Of a DNA stretch of 64,000 nucleotides, positions 56,641 through 64,000 are shown one piece after another. The notes beneath the pieces were generated by a model that saw only the letters and a program-made list of their open reading frames with translations, ran no database searches and was not told where the DNA came from. The stretch is from positions 72,199 to 136,198 of the forward strand of contig JAGFNQ010000953.1 in the NCBI GenBank assembly GCA_024364735.1, written 5' to 3'. The DNA comes from Boesenbergia rotunda (lineage: Eukaryota > Streptophyta > Magnoliopsida > Zingiberales > Zingiberaceae). Both the position numbers and the translations under genes were made by a program. Positions within the stretch are counted from its first letter, which is position 1. Each line of letters begins with the position of its first letter.

Positions 56641-57603
56641 CACAAGGTGAGGTGCAAGGCAGATGCGGGTCACTTTAGGGGATTCAACAGTCCCCTCCGA
56701 GGACTCGGCTGAGGTAGAGGGCGATGCGAGAGGGATTGGAGGGGGATCCAAGGCCCCCTTATTGGCTTCATCCCACTTGATGAGTCGGTTAATCGCTCTC
56801 GAGAGCATGATTTCCTCTGCAATAGATAGACAACAGAACATCAGTTGGAATTAACAAGTATTGATGGAAAAGATAAACTTACCAAGGTTGGGGGTGATGC
56901 AGGTCACATTAGGGTTGAGGCCCACACGGTACATGAGCTCCTCGCTCTGTACTAGGCCTGGGCCGCTGAACTCCATGCCAGAGAGAAGTCTCCTAGCTCG
57001 CTGGTAGGCAAGATCGTGTGAAAAATTCCCTAGTATAGGGGGAGTAGGCAGATTCTCCGTCCAGCGATGGGAGCTGAAAGGACTGTGGGGCAGTCGGATG
57101 AAGAAAAACTTCTCCTTCCACCCTTTATAAGAAGAAGGGAACCCTTCTAAGAACCTATGACTTGGGCGCGCTGTAAAGCTAAACGCCCCTCGCGAGCCAA
57201 TTGGAACGAAGAAGGAATGGAAAAGGTGAGGGGTCAGAGGAATGTCGAAGAGTTTAAAAATAATGTACGCCCCGTCCATTTGAGCAAAGGCATTGGGAGC
57301 CATCTGGTGGAGAGGAATACCAAAATAGGAGGCCACATTCATGAAGAAAGGAGGAATGGGGAAACGGAGCCCCGACTCTACTTGTCCCAGAAAGAAGGTA
57401 AAGAAACCTATGGAAGGTCCCACCGGTGTCTGGTCCACTCTAGGGAACAAGATCGCCATCTCGCCCGGAATGTCGTAGGCCTCAATGGTCACTTGTAGAG
57501 CTTCCGACCTCACTCTAGAAGAGGCAGACTCATACCACACCGCTTGGTAGCCCTCCATGGTTCCTAAGTAAGAAAACGAGAAGGAAGCAGAAGACTTACA
57601 CAA
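56632..57603 (-). pseudogene. PF04195-type gypsy-associated protein, two exons, truncated
   Basis: Exon one 57603-56883 and exon two 56816-56632 join across a 66-base GT-AG intron in correct phase, giving about 301 codons. The PF04195 core is plain: LRFPIPPFFMNVASYFGI, HQMAPNAFAQMDGAYIIF, then KGWKEKFFFIRLP. Exon two starts EEIMLSRAINRLIKWDEA, followed by a Pro/Ser-rich tail. The last residues come from copia G, so the gene is cut. Its role in the element is not known; it usually sits as an extra or gag-like frame in large gypsy elements. A TATA-like CTTATAAGAA is near 57689 on the minus strand. Confidence 0.78.
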
Positions 57604-57784
57604 AAGGAGGCCTTAGGAAAGAAGACGAAGACAAGGTCTACAGAACGATGAAGTCGGAAGGTGGCCGAACGTCTTCGCCTCCCCTTCTTATAAGTAGGAA
57701 GCCGTCTGCATGTGTGCAATAGGGGAAAGGCACGTGGACAATGAAAAACGGCTACATCGAGGTGGCACCACTGAACAGTCGTTT

Positions 57785-60700
57785 ACTCATATACCCGTTG
57801 AGTCCGCCCGGACTCACCACCCCTGCATTCCCTTTTTGTTTCAGATAGTAGGTAGTTGTGTTTCTTGGAGCCAGGAGAGGATCCAGTTGTCAATCCTCAG
57901 AGTTGAGTTGTTTTCGTATTTGGTTTAGTTGTTTCATTTTCGACATTTGGTTTGTTTGCATTTTATTTGCTTATTCAGGTATCGAACTGGTTTTGTCATT
58001 ATTATAGAAGCATTTGAGTTCTCTTTGGATTTTAGTTTCTTTTATGTTTAAGGTGGCTGAGCCACCCGTTATCTTATAACTGTGTGGTTGTGTTTACCTT
58101 CTATATTTTGTGATACTAGCCGCTTGTGGCTAAGTTATATGGTGAGAGTGTATGTATATGTGCCCCAACTTATCCGCCGTACAGGGGAGATGCTGCTCAA
58201 TTTTCGAGTAAGCATGTGCCTCTAGGGTTGTGACAATTTTTGATATCAGAGCCAAGTTTTGCGATGTTTTGGTGTCTGTGGGATTACGGAGTTGTGTTAC
58301 GAGGTTTATCTGTATTTTACAGATTTGGTTGTATTTTTACGAAGTCATTTTCTTGACATGGTAGTATTTTTGGGACTTCGCAGTGACGAGACCTCTCCCA
58401 GCGACGAGTAAGTAAATAAAGTATATCTTTGTTGATTATCCTATCTGTTGTATATAATACCTTGTTTAGGGTTGTATAAACAGATGCTAGATTAGTTTGA
58501 TAGCATACTGTTATTATATTCTTTGGACTAAATTTAGCTTGATGACTTTGTAGTCAGCAGTATTCGTAATCATAGTCAGGATCAACCATGAAAACTACTA
58601 GACAAGTTGCAGAGAGTATTGATTTACCTTGTAGCACCGACTGATGAGTCGGAACCAAAGTCAATTTTGTCCACTGCCTACTGCCTATTTGAAATTTGTT
58701 TATTGTAGGTATTATAATCAGTATCGGATTGATTTACTGTAGTGCATGACTTACGTTGACGTAGACGATGTAGAATTAGCTACATACTATCTTAGTTGAT
58801 AGGAGATTGAGGTATCCTAGTCCATGGGGATGTTGATCGTGGATTAAGTTGACCAAGAGGTACTTCCGGATTTAGGATTTGCGTTAATGCGAATCATTCA
58901 CGAGACTAGGCTACCTCTGAGTGGAAGATACCGAAGACGTGCACCGGAAAATAAAAAAATCACTTAGTGATTATGTTAAATACTGAATTTTAGAGGTTAA
59001 TTTGAAATTTAGGGGCTTAGTTGAAATTTTTTGAACTTGGAGGGTTTAATTGCAAAAGGCCAAAAATTATTTATAAACCCTAAATCCCCTCTCCCAAAAT
59101 CAGTTGTCACTTTTTCCCCTTCGCTTCGACGCCGCCCGTAGCCGCACACAAGCGATTTCGCCCGCCCGACACCGCAACCCTAGCCGACTGCCGCTGCCAC
59201 ATCGCCGCCGTGCTCTCTCTCTCTATCTCCTCCTTCCTCTTCACTTCGCGCGAACAAGCAGGCAAGCGCTTTGCCTTTCGTGGAAGCCCTAGCCGATGCC
59301 GCCGAGCCCTAGCCGCAGCTACTCGCCGCTCGAAACTGGCGACCTCAAGATCTTTCTCATCCCTCGCGCAACAGTCGTTCTCTCCGGCGCCCACGCTAGA
59401 GGCACCGAGCGCCCCTCTCCTGGTCGCGCCACAGCTTCATCCCGCGCCGGCCATCGTTGAGATAAAGGTTATGGGTGGGCGGTTTGGTTGGATCTTGAAT
59501 TGATGGTGTTTGATTGGTTGTTAACGATCTATGTTCTTGAATTTTGAAGCAATTTTGAGGAGAACCCGTAGTATAACTTGATGCTACAGAGAGTTAAGGT
59601 AATGTGCAAGCTTGGTTAAGGTTGAACGTTAGAGAGTGTAGGCTTGATTGAGGTGATTTACTTATGACTTAGAGAATGATGTTGGCAGTGAGATTTTGGA
59701 AGTTGAACTTTGTTTTAGAATTGGAATGATTTCGTGAATTTTGGTACTATGAATTTTGTTTTCCTGCAGTATGACACCCTAGACTTAGTGTTCGATTAAT
59801 GTGATAATTGAGGGGATTAGTTGGTAGTAGTGATAGTACCATCAATTTGAAGAAGTTACTTAATAACTTAATTGTGACAATTAGGTTTAAGAAGGAAACC
59901 TATGGTTATGTTGGATTTAATTAAATAGATGTTGTAATTAGACTGTGTCTTAACTATGTTTCGTATAGTTTAGCTAATTTATTATTTTTGTATAAATGGC
60001 TAAATTATATCCGTAATACAGGATCTTGATTCGGACTCGTTTGGTTGATCGTGGGAGTTTCTGTTCGTATACGCTCTACATAAAAGGTGGGTACTTCTCC
60101 TTTGTACTCGAGTAGTTTCTTTTACCTTAAAGCATGACTATTTTATGTCTAGTAGGTTGCTTGACCTTATTCCTTGTCGTTTGTTATTTTAACATCACCG
60201 TTGATACTTTTTCTTCGTTGATCTTCGAGTATTCCAAATTTGTATCTGTACAGTCATCTATTGATTTTCTGTTCTGTAAAGTGTCGCTTGTAGGCCAGTA
60301 CTTAGAAGTTCATTAAACACAATTAGGTTTATTTGGCATTAGAAATATCCTACCTAATAGTGTAGGTGCATAATCGATGGTTTTTGATTTCTGATTGGAT
60401 ATATTGATGCATCGTTTACTTGTTGAATTTTGGTTGCATCGTTATTTCTCCGGTTGTTCGTGCATCTTGTAGCATGCATCATATCAGCACGTTGCATACT
60501 AATAACTGTTGGGCTTCCATATGGTTAAGCCGTCGTTAGTCATTTTGTTGCTCGATTCACTCAACCACTTATGATTGTGGTAGTTGTTAGAGTGCGAGCA
60601 ACCGTTATGTTATGTCACACATGTTGCAGTTGTAGGCAAGCAGTGACACCCTCACCGTTATTTTTCGAGGGATACTGTAGTTGTTGATAGCTCCCCCTAT

Positions 60701-61524
60701 GTATCGGGGTCAGGAGTGTTGACTCCCCAGCATCCTGTCCACTTAATCACACCTTCTGTGGTATTTGTTGTTGGAGTGTGTGTAGTTGTCACAACCCTAC
60801 CCACTCGGTCACACAGATGGGATGTGTTGGCGGCTTGACTGGCGTCAGGGGTGACACATGTCATTGCTTCATGTGCATACATATTTCATTTATGTATTTT
60901 TTCTGTGATTGTTGCATTTATATGAGCTATGGTTGTTGTACTTGATTAACATGCATGCATATCATGGTTTTATTATTGTTGTGTTGTTTTATACATGCTT
61001 AGTTGCTATTCGGATTTTATACCATGTTGTTTTACTTATGTTATGCATAATTAGGTATTCTTATATTTTTTATGGACTGTACTCTATTGATTCTCCACTT
61101 AATTATCCTTTATTATATCATGCTTATTGTCTACTTATATACCCGCAGAGTCCGCCCAGACTCACCACCCCTACTTTCTCTTTTTGTTTCAGATAGCAGG
61201 TAGACGTATTTCTTGGAGCCAGGAGAGGATCCAGTTGCCAGCCCCCAGTGTTGAGTTGAGTTATTTTTCCGTATTTGGTTTAGTTGTTTGTTTTCAGTAC
61301 TTGAAGTTGCATTTTATTCATTATCGGGTTTTGTCATTATCAGAGACTTTTGTGTTCTCTTTGGATTGTAGTTCTTTTATGTTTATGGTGGCTGAGCCAC
61401 CCATTATCATTTCCGTTGATATAAAATTGAGTGGTTGTGATTATTTATTATGTTGATGTCAGCCGTGTGTGGCTGAGTTATATGTATATTTGCCCCAACT
61501 TGTCCGCCGTACAGGGGAGATGCT
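57785..61524 (+). mobile_element. Internally deleted gypsy element H
   Basis: It has a 5' LTR missing its left part (57785-58235), a primer site TGATATCAGAGC (58241-58252), only about 740 bases of interior and a long 3' LTR (58974-61524, truncated at its right tip). The two LTRs match over 'gagtccgccc.gactcaccacccc' and 'gccgtacaggggagatgct'. No pol is left. The interior may hold gag fragments, but no frame is convincing. Confidence 0.78.
58974..61524 (+). repeat. 3' LTR of gypsy H
   Basis: Starts TGTTAAATACTG. A TATA-like TTATAAACCC (59071-59080) precedes a C-rich transcribed region, where frames of about 60-97 codons on both strands are by-products. It is cut at the right by a copia fragment just before its expected TGACA end. 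Confidence 0.75.
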
Positions 61525-61678
61525 GAAGGATCGATGTAGGCGTGCAGAGGGGGGGTGAATGCACTTTCTTTGATCGTTTTGATCTCTACAAAGATGTTAG
61601 CGCAGCGGAAATAATATGCAAAAGAAATAACAATGCTAACAAAGTTCTTTTACTTGGTATCCACCCAGATGGGTGACT
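61525..61678 (-). repeat. Copia LTR tip between two gypsy LTRs
   Basis: It carries 'gcagagggggggtgaatgc', 'gttagcgcagcggaaat' and 'tacttggtatcc', the end region of the copia A/C type LTRs. It is cut after 154 bases by the next gypsy LTR. Confidence 0.65.
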
Positions 61679-63985
61679 TGTAACGCCCCAAAATTTCCAT
61701 TTTTAGTTCTTAAAGTTCTTAGAATTATTTAAAAATAGTTTAGAAATATTCTAGATATTTTTAGGAATTTTTAGAATATTTTTATGGAATTTTCCGAGTC
61801 CGTTTAGTATTTTTGGAAAAAGAAAAAGAAAAGGAAATAGAAAAACGTTTAAGGGCAGCCGGTGGATTGAACCCGCGACCAACACTGAAACAGCACAAGC
61901 GCCCAACCGGCTGGGCTAGGGGTATCAAGCACAGAAATGGATGGAGAGAAGGGTATTTAAGCGATAGTTAGGTTGATCCGACCCTTAGGTATAAATAGCC
62001 AATTAAAGAGAGAAGTTTTATTTCTCTCCTCTCCAAACCCTCACGCCGACTCCCTCTCCTCTCTTGGGCGACGCCGACCAACATCAAGGCCAAGGAGGGC
62101 CGGCCGAGACCCTTCTCCAAGAGATAATCCTATATTCGGGATCCCCGCGACGAGAGGAACGCGTAGACGTGAAGAATTCTCCGAGATCTCAAGTTTCTTC
62201 CGAGTTCTAGACGTCAATCTTGGTTGTAAGTCCAAGATATCAATGTAAGTACTGCTCACCTGCAGTAAGAGGCGGTTTTACCGCGAGAATTTCCTTTAAA
62301 AGTTTTTAAAAGAGAATTTTTCCTTTTTGCTTTAGTTTTTGCATGTGATCTTAGTTTCTTATATGCTTGTATATGTTTGATAAGCACCCTATGTGAGTTT
62401 AGGGCCAAGAAAGTTATGAGAAAAGAAAAGAAGATAAAGATAAGAAAAGAAAAGGCCAAGGCCTTAAGAAATCCCCAAAAGTCAAGACTTAGGGATTTTA
62501 GCACGCAAGGTGCTCCAGAAAAATGCCAAGGCATTTACAGATAAGAAAGAAAAGAAAGAAAAGCTATTTTATTTTCTAAGGCCAGTACCCGGCGTCCAAG
62601 GGCGTCGTTAAAGAAATCCAGGTGTCCAATTCCAAGGTCTTGGCCCTGGTAGACCAAGGTCTGCTCTATTAGGATTGGTGGCTCGCTACCCCAACCTTTT
62701 AGGGAACGCGCATCAGATGGTACTTACGTCTTCAGTGGATCCAAGTGATTATTATTTTCAAGTATATGCTTTAGCAAAGTTTTCTAAAGTTTTCAGAAAG
62801 TTTTCAAAAGTTAAAGAATAGCTAAAGTTTCAAGTTGAGCCATGAAAAGTAGATTGAGATTATTTATTGCTTGAGTATGCATGTTTTGAGCTACACATGT
62901 TATTAGTTTTCTTTCAAGCATATTAGTATCTCATATGATGTTCAGTTTGATCTAGAAGCATGTTTGCATATTTCGAGTTTTTGTGAGCTAGATAGTACTT
63001 ACTAAGCTTTTTGCTTATAGATGCATTTCCTCTTATTGCAGATAAAGGTAAAGGCAAGCAATTCTGAAGGAAGACGACGAGGCGGTGCTGAGTAGAGTGT
63101 GTGTGGTGGCTGATTATGGAGAGATCCTTGAGACGAGACATTTTAGTTATTTGAATTGCAATGTTTAAGTTTATTCAAATTTCAAGTTCTTGCTTTATGG
63201 AGATTATTGAGTATTTGAGTTTTGGATAGTTTATATGTTAAATTTCTTAGAGTAAAGATTCCATGTCATTTCATTTAGCATATATATCCTTATGATTGCA
63301 TTGGATGAGTAAAAGTGTGAGTAGTTAGAAATATTGATACTTTGTTAGAGAAAAAGGTGTTTGTGCCAAGATAGTATCAATTTTCCTTTTGAATCGAGTT
63401 TTATTGCTTAAAAATGTTTAGAAAAGTTGCAATCACATTTCATAATGCTTTAGCAAGGTTGTAGAACATGCATTTGGTGTTATAAATTCATAGAAGCCAA
63501 GATTAGTACAAACTCTATTGTTAAAGTTTATATAAACTTGTTTAGTTTATTTTCTTCCATAAAAGTCCTAAATTTAAGTTTATGGATTCGTTTGATTGGT
63601 TAAATTGTTTAGGAACCTGACATAGAGTATAGAAATGGTGTCGTAGTTTGATATGGCTCGAAACTGAGCGAGAGGTGGCTTTAAGAAGCAAGAGCCGAAA
63701 CCTGTAAAACTGATTACAGGCGTACCAGTCGACTGCCACGTCACCAGTCGACTGGTACGGGCAGTTTAAGAGGGGTAAGGCTGTTTTCAACAGGTATTAG
63801 CTATGAGATTTGAGAAGAAAGTATGACATGGTGTTATGCATGATGACTTATGTTAGAATATAATTGTTAGAAGAATTTAAAGAAAAAAAAAAGAATTCCG
63901 CATTTCTTTTAGTCATGTATAAGAGTAGAGAAGTACAGAGAAAGTAACGATCCGTCTAAAGACAGTAAGAAGGCGGGTCGCTACA
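61679..63985 (+). repeat. Complete 5' LTR of gypsy element I (2307 bp)
   Basis: TGTAACGCCCCAAAATTTCC...GCGGGTCGCTACA, followed by a primer site. The TATA box TATAAATA (61990-61997) and a C-rich leader follow the usual order. It contains a pol III-like box pair on the minus strand and, near 63726-63757, two GTCGACTG motifs. The body of the element is beyond the window and may be intact. Confidence 0.88.
61864..61918 (-). other. tRNA-like A box and B box inside gypsy LTR
   Basis: On the minus strand TAGCCCAGCCGG (61907-61918) matches the pol III A box fully. About 33 bases on, GGTTCAATCC (61864-61873) matches the B box at 10 of 11 positions. No full cloverleaf can be drawn with confidence, so this is a tRNA relic or SINE head rather than a tRNA gene. 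Confidence 0.55.
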
Positions 63986-63987
63986 GG

Positions 63988-63999
63988 TGGTATCAGAGC
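63988..63999 (+). other. Primer-binding site of gypsy element I
   Basis: TGGTATCAGAGC two bases after the LTR end, a full match to initiator tRNA-Met. Confidence 0.93.
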
Positions 64000-64000
64000 A

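Noticed and set aside
57157..57498. A 113-aa frame on the + strand
   Set aside because: Antisense to the PF04195-type gene, which has the recognisable domain.
59104..59503. Overlapping frames on both strands near the start of a gypsy LTR
   Set aside because: C-rich leader part of the LTR. The same kind of sequence occurs at 41.7-42.0 kb with other frames open.
61853..61925. Functional tRNA gene
   Set aside because: A and B boxes are present, but no acceptor stem or clear anticodon arm can be drawn, so it is reported only as tRNA-like.
1..64000. Endogenous pararetrovirus or other viral copies
   Set aside because: All reverse-transcriptase related remnants sit between LTRs with plant gypsy or copia features. 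No movement or coat protein signature was seen.

Overview
This is nuclear DNA of a flowering plant: spliced genes with GT-AG introns, long LTR retrotransposons primed by initiator methionine tRNA, hAT, CACTA and MITE elements. The GC-rich last exon of the glycosyltransferase gene and the LTR types fit a monocot, perhaps a gingers-type (Zingiberales) genome. That assignment is inference and no species is claimed.

Only two host genes look intact, both on the + strand in a gene island at about 26.8-35.9 kb. The first is an eight-exon AlaX-type alanyl-tRNA editing hydrolase (259 aa). Its introns hold a Tourist-like MITE, a SINE with a perfect 19-bp target duplication, and a 51-base run of G. The second is a five-exon GT61 glycosyltransferase (546 aa), probably acting on Golgi xylan.

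Left of the island (1-26 kb) is a stack of nested transposons. On the minus strand, copia element A sits in the gag of copia B, B sits in the gag of copia C, and C sits in the 3' LTR of gypsy D. The 5' LTR of D was split by a non-autonomous CACTA element, which left a 3-bp duplication. That CACTA carries nine exons and the introns of a MOR1/GEM1 (XMAP215-type microtubule polymerase) gene, with one nonsense codon. The interior of D also holds one exon of a calmodulin-binding receptor-like cytoplasmic kinase gene. Two further + strand copia LTRs follow, one with three 226-bp tandem repeats.

Right of the island (36-64 kb) comes a hAT element with a nearly intact transposase and perfect 8-bp duplications. 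Next is a TRIM element split by a gypsy solo LTR (5-bp duplication CCGAA), which is itself split by a second hAT (8-bp duplication CTCTGGGG) and by another LTR. Beyond that lie a 56-bp minisatellite, fragments of several copia elements, two copies of a gypsy-associated PF04195-type gene, an internally deleted gypsy element, and at the right edge a complete gypsy 5' LTR with primer-binding site. The interior of that last element lies beyond the window.

The most notable items are the MOR1 capture with a possible promoter and leader, the hairpin-forming 51-bp repeats in the LTR of element A, the SINE, the nearly intact hAT, and a pol III-like A/B box pair inside an LTR. No CRISPR array, operon, rRNA or true tRNA gene was seen.
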